Shown piece by piece: positions 27,364 to 35,775 of a stretch of 64,000 nt of DNA. The stretch is from the NCBI RefSeq assembly GCF_001401755.1, contig NZ_AVQK01000029.1, positions 1 to 64,000 of the forward strand. Direction: 5' to 3'. Every line of letters starts with the position of its first letter. Position 1 is the stretch's first letter. Source of the stretch: Aquimarina longa SW024 (lineage in GTDB: Bacteria; Bacteroidota; Bacteroidia; Flavobacteriales; Flavobacteriaceae). The translations under genes were made by a program, and so were the position numbers. A model generated the notes under the pieces. The model saw nothing but the letters and a program-made list of their open reading frames with translations, made no database searches and was not told the origin of the DNA.

Positions 27364-27779
27364 CCAATCATTTTAGCTTTCTACCAATTATATCCTTTTT
27401 AGGATTCCTCTTATTTTAACTGTGGTTTTAAGCCTTTTTTTATTAAAGAATTAACTTTAATAAATTTTAAAAGAATCAAATAGCTAGATTCATAGATAGA
27501 ATTTTATCAATAAAATTTGAGTACAGCAGTATCATTTTTTTGATTCTGGATCAAAATTTTATAGTAATTAAGATGAATCACGTACAGAATATTTATAAAT
27601 TATTAATATCAAAATGATGGAATTACACACAAAATACTTTAAAATATACTCTAGTTCTTTTTTTAAATTTTTAAAAGAATTACCTAGTGCTAGTAGATAT
27701 GCAATACATAGGTAATATTTAATTATATAAAAAAATAACAAAATAGCTTTTATAATATTAATTATTAAAAATAATAAAA
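27364..27779. other. Non-coding gap with sequence shared with 43040-43130
   Basis: The parts 27448-27490 and 27710-27780 recur at 43041-43070 and 43071-43136, where the 220 bp between them is deleted at a short 'atag' repeat. No gene is seen. Confidence 0.55.
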
Positions 27780-27908
27780 ATGAAAACTAAAAATACAATA
27801 CAAAGTCCTGGATTGCGAAAAAAAAAATTTGGAAGTAAAGCATTTCTTCGAAACGTTAAAAATAGAATTCACAAAATTTCTAAACCTAAAAAATTAGTAA
27901 TGGGATAA
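27780..27908 (+). CDS. Small basic protein (42 residues)
   Basis: ATG at 27780 preceded by an A-rich stretch. The product is very Lys/Arg-rich (about 15 of 42), with 'GLRKKKFGSKAFLRNVKNRI' and no acidic residues. The start region ('ATGAAAACTAAAAATAC') also occurs at 43131 in the other copy of the duplicated block, where the rest is lost. It could be a nucleic-acid-binding peptide, but the family is unknown and it may be non-coding. Confidence 0.4.
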   Translation: MKTKNTIQSPGLRKKKFGSKAFLRNVKNRIHKISKPKKLVMG

Positions 27909-28293
27909 TTCTAAAAAATAATCACTCAATAATAACGTTAGAAAATATTATCTATTTAACACATCGAAAGATAAAATAGTAAACACACCTAACTTAACCT
28001 ACTCTCAGGAAGATAAAGCTTCAAAAAGAATCTAAATATTAATAAGAAAAAACAAGTAGGGGTTAAAAGCAGTAATTATTAACTGCCCATATGATTACAA
28101 AAATTATATAACACTTTAGCTAGTTTTGTAGTAGTAAGACCTAAAATCGTTATGTTGGAGTACAATACTAAAGAAAATTTTGTCAGGAGTTATATAAAGC
28201 GACCAATATACTTAAAACTATTAGAGTCTATTGAGTATGTAATTGAAGAAAAAAATACATTAGGAGGTAGTAGAGCTAACTTTTTGATTATTT
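27909..28293. other. Gap with one weak small frame
   Basis: A 49-codon frame (28152-28301, MLEYNTKENF...RANFLIICG) is the only candidate and is not recognisable. Otherwise AT-rich non-coding sequence. Confidence 0.3.
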
Positions 28294-28488
28294 GTGGATA
28301 ACGAAAATTTTAAGCCAATTTTTCAAGGAGTAATGGTTGGAATATTCGGGCAACAAGGCTTTGCTTTTACTACTGAAGGTGTTGTTATTTCTAACAAAAA
28401 AGAAAAATGGGACTCGTCAAAAGAATTAAAAAAACAAATCAATAAATTAGATATAAAACCTGATGATCTCGATTTTTCAAATACCTGA
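28294..28488 (+). pseudogene. Fragment related to the lipoprotein remnant at 41232
   Basis: 'ENFKPIFQGVMVGIFGQQ' then 'GFAFTTEG' matches 'NNFKPIFQGVMVGVFG' then 'DFAFTTED' of the remnant at 41232-41539, at high DNA identity, in the opposite orientation. It lacks a start and a leader, and the downstream part differs. It is part of the inverted duplication. Confidence 0.65.
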
Positions 28489-28599
28489 TCTACTTAAATA
28501 AATTTGGTGTTAGTCGAGATTAAAATGAATACTGTTCAAACATACAACAAAGTTAATTTCGATAATAAGGGAAGTGCGAGTTTTGGTATATTCAGAATA

Positions 28600-28814
28600 G
28601 AAGATACACCCATTGGGAAAAGAAATTCAATAAACTGATAGGGAAAACAAGGTTTAAAGTAGAGCGTACTTTTGGAGGTATAAAAAGGTAGTTCTGCGGA
28701 GGTATAACAAGATACAGAGATATTAAAAAATGCATACTCAAAATCTTATGGAAGCTATGTGTTACAATTTGTATCGCAGTCTAGGGATAATTGCGTCTAA
28801 TTCTCAAAATTAAG
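28600..28814 (+). mobile_element. IS5-family transposase C-terminal remnant
   Basis: The reading 'RYTHWEKKFNKLIGKTRFKV', 'ERTFGGIKR', a TAG replacing the Trp of the motif, 'FCGGITRYRDIKK', then a frame change to 'MHTQNLMEAMCYNLYRSLG' and a stop, matches the end of IS5-type transposases, including their conserved 'ERTFGSIKRWF' segment. About the last 60 codons of the transposase remain with two disruptions. No terminal repeats are seen. Confidence 0.75.
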
Positions 28815-28993
28815 AGAAAAGAGCATTAGAAATAGGCAAAACCTTGACCAATAAGAGATGATTATTTTCTTTGGTTATGATGATATACGATAAATTAGTG
28901 CTTAATATTTCCTAAGTTTAGGGGTTAAAGGCTTGTTTATAGAAATATAACGAAGTAAAATTGTCGAATATATAAACTATACTTTCTAAGCTT

Positions 28994-29266
28994 CTAAAAA
29001 AGTTTTTTAGAAGATTTCCGTACAATTTTGTGCAAGATCGCAGACCTCTGAACTTTATAGTTTTTTAATTCGTCTGCACTACACTCTAAATAAGAAGCAA
29101 TGATATCTAAATCTTGTGTAGGAATATCAGAATGATCCTGAACCATTAGATTACAATATCTATTAAAGGTTCTTCCTGTTTTCTGCAAAGCATTGATAAT
29201 TTACAGTTTAATAACTTTGTATTTTGCTACTGGTAATTTTTCTTTGATACGATACTTGTAGTTCAT
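28994..29266 (-). pseudogene. XRE/Cro-type regulator with an in-frame stop
   Basis: The frame runs from ATG 29266 (MNYKYRIKEKLPVAKYKVIK) through TAA to 'INALQKTGRTFNRYCNLMVQ', 'DIPTQDLDIIASYLECSADE' and 'LKNYKVQRS'. The helix-turn-helix pattern around 'TGRTFNRYCNL' and the 'IPTQDLDIIASYLECSADELKN' block are typical of small Cro-type regulators of the kind found beside toxin or phage genes. The stop at about 29203 truncates it to 21 codons. A restart at the TTG at 29188 is possible. Confidence 0.5.
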
Positions 29267-29492
29267 AAGCCCAAAAATTGATGAATTAATAGTAATTTTT
29301 TTTACATTACAAAAATGATATTTCAAAAAGGTCAATATAAATATAAGATTGCTAATAATTAATATACAACTCTAATAATACTGTAAATCATGTGACAAAA
29401 ATGACTTCCTCTAGTATATATTTTTCCTTTTCATGAAAATTTCTTCTAAAAATGTAAAACAAAATAAATTGATGATTGTACTAACTGATATT
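29267..29492. other. Non-coding gap
   Basis: AT-rich, with no gene or hairpin recognised. It ends at repeat copy 2. Confidence 0.4.
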
Positions 29493-29603
29493 GTTAATAA
29501 TTTTAACATGCTATCAGTAAAGTTTGATGTTCTGTTATAAACTCTGAAATTTCTTCTAAATCTTGTATTAAAAAGTTTGAACTCTGAGGGTTCGGGGTCA
29601 CAA
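29493..29603 (+). repeat. 111-bp dispersed direct repeat, copy 2
   Basis: The same orientation as 532-642 with three substitutions. The distance between copies is 28.96 kb. It is followed at 29622 by a strong terminator, and beyond that by the SLATT gene, so it marks the left side of the accessory stretch 29.6-37.3 kb. Confidence 0.85.
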
Positions 29604-29621
29604 ATTGAACAATTTTTACCG

Positions 29622-29645
29622 AAGCGAGACAATATTGTCTCGCTT
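29622..29645. terminator. Hairpin terminator after repeat copy 2
   Basis: An 11-bp stem (agcgagacaat / attgtctcgct), palindromic with no loop, followed by TTTTTTG. Confidence 0.7.
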
Positions 29646-29719
29646 TTTTGTTGATTATCATTACTTTTATATTCAGGAAATAAAGGATATATATCCTTTA
29701 TACAATTGTTAGCATTAAT

Positions 29720-30640
29720 ATGAATAAAGATATAGAGATAATCGAAAAAGACTGGTTCGAAAGTGGAATCACTAATGAGCAAGTAAAGGCATATATTGAA
29801 TATATACTCTCATACAAGAGAAAATATTTAAATTGGTACTTGTCGAAACGAAAAAAAGCTCGCCAAAATTCTTGGAAACATTTGTTACCAGCCTTAATAT
29901 TTTTTGGTTTGAGTTTAATTCTTCCTTTACTTACGGGTATAGAGACTGGCGACAATTATAAAATAGATAATAGTACTTTTTATGCTCTTGGGTATATTTC
30001 CCTAATACTCTCTACATTATTATTATTAGCCGACAGATTGTTCATTCATTCTAAAAGTTGGATTAGGTATACTATTACTTTAAATCAAATAGAAATCATC
30101 AGTTCTAAATATTACGCAAAATGGATTATCAACTTGCCCCAAATTGACTCTAATATTGACGGAATTATTCAATTGCTAAATGAATTTGACAATGAATTAA
30201 AAGAACTAATCAAAACGGAAACGGATAATTGGAAAGATTTATTCACAGGACAACTGGATGAATTTAATAAACAAGCAAGTGATCGATTAAAAAGCTCAGA
30301 AAAGAAAATATCAGACTTTATAGATGAATCAAAAAACAATTCTTTAAAGTCTAATAAGGTTAATCTTGAAATAAAATTAACTGACATAAAACCTGTTCAA
30401 GAAGTGAAAATGGAGCTTTATTTAGACGAAAAGAAAATATATGATAACCAATTAGACTTAAAGTATCCTAAATGGGACATTTCAAATATATTTATTGGAA
30501 CTTATAGATTAGTATTTGACATAAATGAAAATGGTAAATTTATAAGAAAAGATAGCCGATATATTACACTAAAGGGAGAAAAAGAAGTACATACAGAATT
30601 GATACAAATAAATACTAATACTAACAATGACTATAAGTAA
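29720..30640 (+). CDS. SLATT-like two-helix membrane protein, putative effector
   Basis: 306 residues. After an N-terminal cytoplasmic segment and a basic stretch 'WYLSKRKKARQNSWKHL' there are two membrane helices, about residues 56-72 (LPALIFFGLSLILPLLTG) and 88-105 (YALGYISLILSTLLLLAD). A C-terminal region follows with a coiled coil (about 150-205) and a beta domain (220-295). The two-helix topology with a Tyr/Trp basic flank is that of SLATT domains, proposed as pore-forming effectors in SMODS/CBASS-type systems. No cyclase or other partner is adjacent. The Imm26-like gene that follows suggests a conflict-system pair. The assignment is by pattern only. Confidence 0.45.
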   Translation: MNKDIEIIEKDWFESGITNEQVKAYIEYILSYKRKYLNWYLSKRKKARQNSWKHLLPALIFFGLSLILPLLTGIETGDNYKIDNSTFYALGYISLILSTLLLLADRLFIHSKSWIRYTITLNQIEIISSKYYAKWIINLPQIDSNIDGIIQLLNEFDNELKELIKTETDNWKDLFTGQLDEFNKQASDRLKSSEKKISDFIDESKNNSLKSNKVNLEIKLTDIKPVQEVKMELYLDEKKIYDNQLDLKYPKWDISNIFIGTYRLVFDINENGKFIRKDSRYITLKGEKEVHTELIQINTNTNNDYK

Positions 30641-30770
30641 TTGCTTGAGTATGGTAAGTGCCAATCAGAAAATTCTTAGAATTTTCCTCAGATTTATGCC
30701 TTTTTGCTATCTTAGTACTTTAAGAAACTACTCATAGCCGAGACGTTGTCATTAATTTGAAGGTAAATAA

Positions 30771-31388
30771 ATGATTAAAGAAAATTCGGGAAAAATATTC
30801 AGATTTAAACTTGACCATAATTTAGGATTCGGATTTGCCGAAATCTATGACTTTACGGATATTTCAGAATTTGATGGAAGATTAATCTATGTTTTTAACT
30901 TAATTGATAAAGAGGAAAAGTCCAAATACGATTTAAAGGAGATAATAGAGTCTGGAATCTCATTAGGTCCAATAAGGAGTGTTAGTTTTCCCGGAACAAG
31001 AGGTAAATATGCTTCAAAATATATAGGACAAAGAACCGATTTACTGATTAATAAGATTCCTAAAACGAAAGAATTTCAAGGTATACTAATAAGTGAGACT
31101 AATTGGAATAATTTAACAAAATGGTACCGCTCAGATAAATTTGAACAGCTTGATTCTAGATTTATGAATTATAGTGAATTGAGAAATTTGGAAACTCGAA
31201 CTTTAAGTTCAATTTCTGGAATTTCAACAAAATTTACCATGAAAAAAATCATAGATGAGAACAAAAAGGTCTCGGATTTTTACGATTTAAGTCAAAGAGG
31301 AAATTTGAATTTATTTATACAACTAATAAATACTTACTATCCGATTGAGATAACTGAAAAACTATTGTCATTGGAAATAAAAAACTAA
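30771..31388 (+). CDS. Imm26-like protein (putative immunity protein)
   Basis: 205 residues. The N-terminal beta-rich segment 'GKIFRFKLDHNLGFGFAEIYDF' and 'GRLIYVFNLID' resembles the Imm26 family, whose members start with a similar G-x-(V/I)-x-F/R-(x)n-GFGx-I pattern and are thought to neutralise polymorphic toxins. The C-terminal half is helical and unrecognised. The gene lies 130 bp after the SLATT-like gene, with a palindromic hairpin (30668-30686) in between, so co-regulation is uncertain. The family call is tentative. Confidence 0.4.
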   Translation: MIKENSGKIFRFKLDHNLGFGFAEIYDFTDISEFDGRLIYVFNLIDKEEKSKYDLKEIIESGISLGPIRSVSFPGTRGKYASKYIGQRTDLLINKIPKTKEFQGILISETNWNNLTKWYRSDKFEQLDSRFMNYSELRNLETRTLSSISGISTKFTMKKIIDENKKVSDFYDLSQRGNLNLFIQLINTYYPIEITEKLLSLEIKN

Positions 31389-31573
31389 TGACAACACCAA
31401 GTATGATGTCATAACAGCTAGGCGATGAATCGAAAGGTTATTGTATTTTTGGTAAGGCGCAATACTTGCAAAAAGTAAAATTAGCAATCAATGCGTTGTT
31501 TTTGTCGAAAACAGGGTAACATTTTGCTCTGCTACGACACATATATTAAACGTTCTAAGCCATTGGAACAAAC

Positions 31574-31951
31574 CTACAAACAGTCTTTACAAATCCCAGT
31601 CAGAACACAATTTACATTTTGAACTTCATAGCCATTAGGAACTGAATACTCAACAGGAACTTCCAAGCATTCAATCGTATCACACGACAAACACTGAAAA
31701 TGAAAATGATGTTGAATAACTTCTTGTGGATTCTCACATTTTTTACAAATGGCAAAATACTGTTTCCCGTCTTCTGCAACAATTTTGTGGACTATCTCAT
31801 CCTCACAAAACCTGTTCAATACTCTATAAATCGTAGCCCTATTGATTTTAATATCCAACTGCATTTCAATAGCATCTTGACTTAAAGCCTTTCTCGAATT
31901 TAACAGTAAGTTCAACACTGCTTCTTTTGTAGGTGTATTTCTTCGATTCAT
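31574..31951 (-). CDS. Fur-family metal-dependent transcriptional repressor
   Basis: 125 residues. The winged helix is 'TKEAVLNLLLNSRKALSQDAI' and 'INRATIYRVLNRFCEDEIV'. The metal-site/dimerisation domain has 'HHFHFQCLSCDTIECLEVP' and 'TGICKDC' (four Cys for structural zinc). The Fur/Zur/PerR type cannot be told from the sequence. Being divergent from a flavoprotein with a palindrome between them, it may repress both. It is not adjacent to other metal transporters. Confidence 0.85.
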   Translation of the reverse strand: MNRRNTPTKEAVLNLLLNSRKALSQDAIEMQLDIKINRATIYRVLNRFCEDEIVHKIVAEDGKQYFAICKKCENPQEVIQHHFHFQCLSCDTIECLEVPVEYSVPNGYEVQNVNCVLTGICKDCL

Positions 31952-31955
31952 GTGT

Positions 31956-31976
31956 TATTGCGAATTAGTTGCAATA
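31956..31976. promoter_or_regulatory. Putative Fur-family operator, site 1
   Basis: A 21-bp imperfect palindrome with 6-bp perfect outer arms TATTGC...GCAATA, directly upstream of the Fur-type gene start at 31951. Its size and arms fit Fur-family boxes. Confidence 0.5.
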
Positions 31977-32011
31977 ATACAAAAGATTGTATATTTGTCA
32001 AAAATCACTAT

Positions 32012-32026
32012 TGCGACAATTTCGCA
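32012..32026. promoter_or_regulatory. Putative Fur-family operator, site 2
   Basis: TGCGA-CAATT-TCGCA, 5-bp perfect arms 5 bp apart, in the region that would promote the flavoprotein gene. It shares the TTGCGA core with site 1. Confidence 0.4.
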
Positions 32027-32138
32027 TTTAATGTGTGAATCAATGACACGCAGAGAAATAATAAAACTATTTGAAGCATCAGGTTTAGCACTTACACCAT
32101 CTAGACCATTAACTCTCTTTACTCAATACAATAACAAA

Positions 32139-33044
32139 ATGGATAAAAAAGAATTTGAAGTAATTATAATAGGCGGAAGTTATGCCGGACTTTCAACAGC
32201 AATGACATTAGGTCGTTCACTTCGCGAGACTTTGGTAATTGACGCAGGAAAACCGTGCAATCAGCAAACACCACATTCGCATAATTTTCTAACTCAAGAC
32301 GGAAGTACGCCAAAGGAAATTTCTGAAATTGCAAAAAGTCAAGTTACAAAATACGACAGTGTCAGATTCTATGACGGACTTGCAGTTAGCGGAAAAAGGA
32401 GCAATAAAGGATTTGAAATAACTACTTCAAAAGGAGATATTTTTACGGCAAAGAAATTGATTTTAGCAACAGGAATTAAAGACTTAATGCCAGATATAAA
32501 AGGTTTTTCAGAATGTTGGGGAATTTCAGTTGTTCATTGTACATATTGTCACGGATACGAAATAAGAAACAAGAAAACTGCCATAATTGCCAATGGAGAA
32601 AGAGCGTTTCATCTCTCTTCTTTAGTGAATAATTTAACCAAAGAAATCACAATAATCACCTCGGATAAAAAAGACTTTGATGAAAACCAACTTGCAAAGT
32701 TAAAACAACACAATATTCAAATCATTGAAAAAGAAATTTCTGAAATAAAACATCAAAATGGACAATTGGAAAAAATCGTATTCAAAGATGGCAGTACAGA
32801 AATCTTTGAATGTGCTTACGCTTCTATTCCATTTGAGCAAAATTCAAATATACCAAAAGAGTTGGGTTGTAAACTCACTGAAAACGGACATATTGAAGTG
32901 AGTTTTATGCAAAAAACCACAGAAGAAGACATTTTTGCTTGTGGAGACAACAGTACAATGATGCGTTCGGTTTCAATGGCAGTTAGCAGTGGAACCATAA
33001 CAGGTGCAATGGTAAATCACGAATTGACGCAAGAAAATTTTTGA
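32139..33044 (+). CDS. Thioredoxin-reductase-like NAD(P)/FAD-dependent oxidoreductase
   Basis: 301 residues from the ATG at 32139. FAD-binding motif 'VIIIGGSYAGLSTAMTLGR', ATG-like motif 'LILATGIKD', the redox-active CxxC at 'VVHCTYCHGYE' and the C-terminal FAD motif 'DIFACGDNST'. It is the size of low-molecular-weight thioredoxin reductases (about 310), with the NAD(P) site in the middle less clear. An in-frame extension to 32043 (MTRREIIKLFEASGLALTPS) resembles a twin-Arg leader and might be a start or a fusion remnant. It is divergent from the Fur gene. The substrate is unknown. Confidence 0.85.
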   Translation: MDKKEFEVIIIGGSYAGLSTAMTLGRSLRETLVIDAGKPCNQQTPHSHNFLTQDGSTPKEISEIAKSQVTKYDSVRFYDGLAVSGKRSNKGFEITTSKGDIFTAKKLILATGIKDLMPDIKGFSECWGISVVHCTYCHGYEIRNKKTAIIANGERAFHLSSLVNNLTKEITIITSDKKDFDENQLAKLKQHNIQIIEKEISEIKHQNGQLEKIVFKDGSTEIFECAYASIPFEQNSNIPKELGCKLTENGHIEVSFMQKTTEEDIFACGDNSTMMRSVSMAVSSGTITGAMVNHELTQENF

Positions 33045-33061
33045 TATGGTAGAAGGCTGAA

Positions 33062-33582
33062 TTGACAAAATCATTTTTTGTAGAAAGTTTGGTAAAAAAC
33101 ATTTTAATTCCCGGAATTGGATATGGACGAAATGCCCAAACATTTATCCAAAATGGAATAAAAGTAAACGGAATTGAAATTTCAAAAACAGCCATTGAAC
33201 TCGCTAAAAAACATTATGGAAATGAAATGACCATTTTTCACGGCTCTGTAATGAAAATGCCTTTTGATGGCAAAAAATATGACGGAATATTTTGTTACGC
33301 TCTTATTCATTTATTGGACAGCAAAGAAAGAAAAAAACTAATCCAAGACTGTTACAATCAACTAACCGAAAACGGATTTATGGTTTTTTACAGCTATAAA
33401 TAAAAACGCACCTCAATTTGGACAAGGCGAATTGATAAGTAAAGACTGTTACGAAATTCATAAAGGGGGCGAAAATATTCTATTACGACCGAGAATCTGT
33501 TAAAGATGAGTTTGAAAAATACGGACTTTTTGAAATCACAGAAATGAACGAAAAACAACCAATGTATATAAGCCATAGCTGA
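33062..33582 (+). pseudogene. Class I SAM methyltransferase, truncated and frameshifted
   Basis: The SAM motif I 'ILIPGIGYGRNAQTFIQNG' and acidic 'VNGIEISKTAIELAKKH' are intact, but the N-terminus is shortened to about 14 residues. After 'FMVFYSYK' and a stop at 33401 the reading continues in another frame: 'NAPQFGQGELISKDCYEIHK'. A second shift at the G run near 33466 follows, then 'KIFYYDRESVKDEFEKYGLF', 'EITEMNEKQPMYISHS'. Two frameshifts and a missing start make it a pseudogene. The intact family is about 200 residues. Confidence 0.75.
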
Positions 33583-33608
33583 ATTGATAATCTGTCTATG
33601 GCTTTTTT
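33571..33608 (+). terminator. Terminator after the methyltransferase remnant
   Basis: Stem agccatag / ctatggct, then a T run. It overlaps the end of the old reading frame. Confidence 0.6.
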
Positions 33609-33714
33609 GTATATTTAAAGTTAATACTAATCTGAAAAGTTAGTGCATAAATCCGCTACGGCTCATATACGAGACCGTTAGCTACAAACTCCAAAAAAAG
33701 AGAATTGAATCAAC

Positions 33715-34272
33715 ATGCAAAGTTTACTCCAAGAAATAAGCAATAGATGTTTTTTGACTCCAGAGTTACAACAACACATTGCAATTAATTTCGAAGAAAT
33801 ATTAGTTCGAAAAGGGGAAAAAATATTAGTCCAAGGCAATAGAGCCAACTATTTATATTTCACAAAAAAAGGAGTATTGCACACTTATTATTACCACGAT
33901 GGTAAACAAATATCTTCATGGTTCTATGCAGAGAATTATTTTATAACCTCATGGTATAGCTTCTATGCACAAAATCAGAGTTTTGAAGAAATCGAATGTT
34001 TAGAAGATTGTATATTATATCGAATTAGCTACAAAAATTATCAAAGATTAATAGCAGATTTCCCAGCTTTTGGAAATTTTGCTAGATTACTTGCCGAAGA
34101 GATGCTTACGTTTATTGACAAGTTCTCCAAAGGTTGGTCGTTTTTAACAGCAAAAGAGAAGTATGATTTACTACTAACATATTTTCCTGATATAGAATTA
34201 AGGGTGAAACTGGGCTATATTGCTTCTTTTCTTGGAATTTCACAAGAAACACTAAGTAGAATTAGAAAGTAA
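33715..34272 (+). CDS. Crp/Fnr-family transcriptional regulator
   Basis: 185 residues. The cNMP-binding-like beta-roll (about 20-120) has 'KILVQGNRANYLYFTKKGVL' and the winged helix at the end has 'GYIASFLGISQETLSRIRK', matching Crp-type helix-turn-helix 'IAxxLGIxxETLSRIR'. No Cys cluster for an Fe-S centre is seen. It heads a run of four genes ending at 36495 and may control them. The effector ligand is unknown. The region 33609-33714 upstream contains a weak imperfect hairpin and no gene. Confidence 0.85.
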   Translation: MQSLLQEISNRCFLTPELQQHIAINFEEILVRKGEKILVQGNRANYLYFTKKGVLHTYYYHDGKQISSWFYAENYFITSWYSFYAQNQSFEEIECLEDCILYRISYKNYQRLIADFPAFGNFARLLAEEMLTFIDKFSKGWSFLTAKEKYDLLLTYFPDIELRVKLGYIASFLGISQETLSRIRK

Positions 34273-34336
34273 ATTTTGATATAGGTCAAAAAATATCAGT
34301 TAAAACTACCTCATTTTTGTACAAAATATTTAAGAA

Positions 34337-34861
34337 ATGAAAAACGCAACTATAGTATTCAGGAGCTTAGCCATAATAATTTTTATTTCGGGTGTTGCAC
34401 ACTTGATAAGTTATATGACTCCAAAAGACGACTTAAAATATGGCTATGAAGAATCTATAGATTCGTATGAAAACCAGAAGGATTCTAAAAATAAAAATTT
34501 AGAGAAAAGAGCAAACTATAATCCTGAAACTGATTACTTAGAAGGAAGTTGGAGAATTAGCTATTACAGTGAGGATTTTAAAGGAACCGTAGTTTATAAC
34601 ATCAAGAAAGAAGGTAAACGGTTTAATGCTTATTCATATCAATATGAAGATGAAAATGGGTATACTGAGCAGGCAGAAAACTCTAAAGTACTGACGATTA
34701 AAAGTTTTGACGGCTACAAAGGTGAGGGTGTTTATACTGTTCAATATGAGCAACAAGAATATCAAATAGAATGTCAAATTGATATGGTAGATGAAAATAC
34801 TTTCAAACTTAGCTACAACCATTATGGTTATAGTGATGTAGAAACTTGGAAAAGACAATAA
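34337..34861 (+). CDS. Membrane-anchored protein of unknown function
   Basis: 174 residues. One N-terminal helix (TIVFRSLAIIIFISGVAHLI) is followed by a Tyr-, Lys- and Asp-rich domain with strands 'YLEGSWRISYYSEDFKGTVV' and 'YTVQYEQQEYQIECQIDMVD'. Family not recognised. It starts 64 bp after the Crp-type gene and ends 2 bp before the desaturase, so it belongs to that operon. Confidence 0.6.
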   Translation: MKNATIVFRSLAIIIFISGVAHLISYMTPKDDLKYGYEESIDSYENQKDSKNKNLEKRANYNPETDYLEGSWRISYYSEDFKGTVVYNIKKEGKRFNAYSYQYEDENGYTEQAENSKVLTIKSFDGYKGEGVYTVQYEQQEYQIECQIDMVDENTFKLSYNHYGYSDVETWKRQ

Positions 34862-34863
34862 CC

Positions 34864-35769
34864 ATGATAGAATTCTTACCAAAAAAACTTGATTGGGTAG
34901 ATGTGAATTATTGGTTTTACATCTTTAACGAATTAAGTTTAATCTATTTAATTATTCCATTTTTTGTGTTGGAATTAATTAGATACGCGTATTTAAAAAG
35001 ACTTAACAAGGACTTAATCTTAGATAGCATAGCCAATATCATAACCTTTGGAGGGTTCTTCTTAATAGAAATTGTTTTAGGTCTTCTGACCATAACCAAA
35101 GTCTACTTCTGGATATATAATAACTTTAGTTTACCCCATTTGGAACTAAATTGGATAACAGTTATTGCCTGTATCTTACTTGCGGATTTTGCCTATTACT
35201 GGGAACATAGAATGATGCATAGAATTGCTATTGGTTGGGCAACACATACGGTACACCATAGTTCACCTCATTTTAATATGTCTGTGGCATACAGGTTTGG
35301 TCCTTTAGATGCTATTATGCCTATTCTATTTTCTTTACCAATAGTCATGTTGGGTTTCGACCCTATTTTAGTCTTGCTGTCCGAAGTTTTTGTTCAAGTT
35401 TTTCAAACCTTATTACATACAGAAATCATAGGAAAACTAACAAAACCTGTCGAATATATTTTTAACACACCATCGCACCATCGTGTACATCATGGTTCTA
35501 ATCGACAATACTGGGACAAAAACTATGCAGGGATTTTGATAATTTGGGACAGAATGCTCGGTACGTTTGAACCTGAAGTAGAAAAAGTGCGTTACGGAAT
35601 TTCAGAACCCTTGAAGAGTAATAATCCTATAAAAGTATTTTTTCATGGTATTTCGCGTCTCATTGGAAAACTAAAAAAAGTAAATGGATTTAAAAATAAG
35701 CTATTGGTCTTTATAAAACCGCCTGATTGGATACCAACAAACAATACAAGTAATCTAACTGGTAAATAA
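34864..35769 (+). CDS. Sterol desaturase / fatty acid hydroxylase superfamily protein
   Basis: About 302 residues from the ATG at 34864. Four or five membrane helices and three His-box motifs: 'HRMMH', 'HTVHH' and 'HHRVHHG', the di-iron hydroxylase ligands. The superfamily oxidises sterols, carotenoids or fatty acyl chains in the membrane, and the substrate here is unknown. The start follows the previous stop by 2 bp and the next gene follows 6 bp after its stop, a compact operon. Confidence 0.88.
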   Translation: MIEFLPKKLDWVDVNYWFYIFNELSLIYLIIPFFVLELIRYAYLKRLNKDLILDSIANIITFGGFFLIEIVLGLLTITKVYFWIYNNFSLPHLELNWITVIACILLADFAYYWEHRMMHRIAIGWATHTVHHSSPHFNMSVAYRFGPLDAIMPILFSLPIVMLGFDPILVLLSEVFVQVFQTLLHTEIIGKLTKPVEYIFNTPSHHRVHHGSNRQYWDKNYAGILIIWDRMLGTFEPEVEKVRYGISEPLKSNNPIKVFFHGISRLIGKLKKVNGFKNKLLVFIKPPDWIPTNNTSNLTGK

Positions 35770-35775
35770 AAGAAA

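Noticed and set aside
29411..29782. A 123-codon minus frame overlapping repeat copy 2
   Set aside because: It overlaps the repeat, a terminator and the SLATT start and its parts on either side have no resemblance to a protein. It is best seen as the repeat's open frame.
33655..33690. Imperfect hairpin GCTACGG...CCGTTAGC and nearby CGTTAGC/GCTAACAACG words (also at 36508), which recall integron attC sites
   Set aside because: The core sites do not fit GTTRRRY/RYYYAAC at the right spacings, and no integron integrase is in view.
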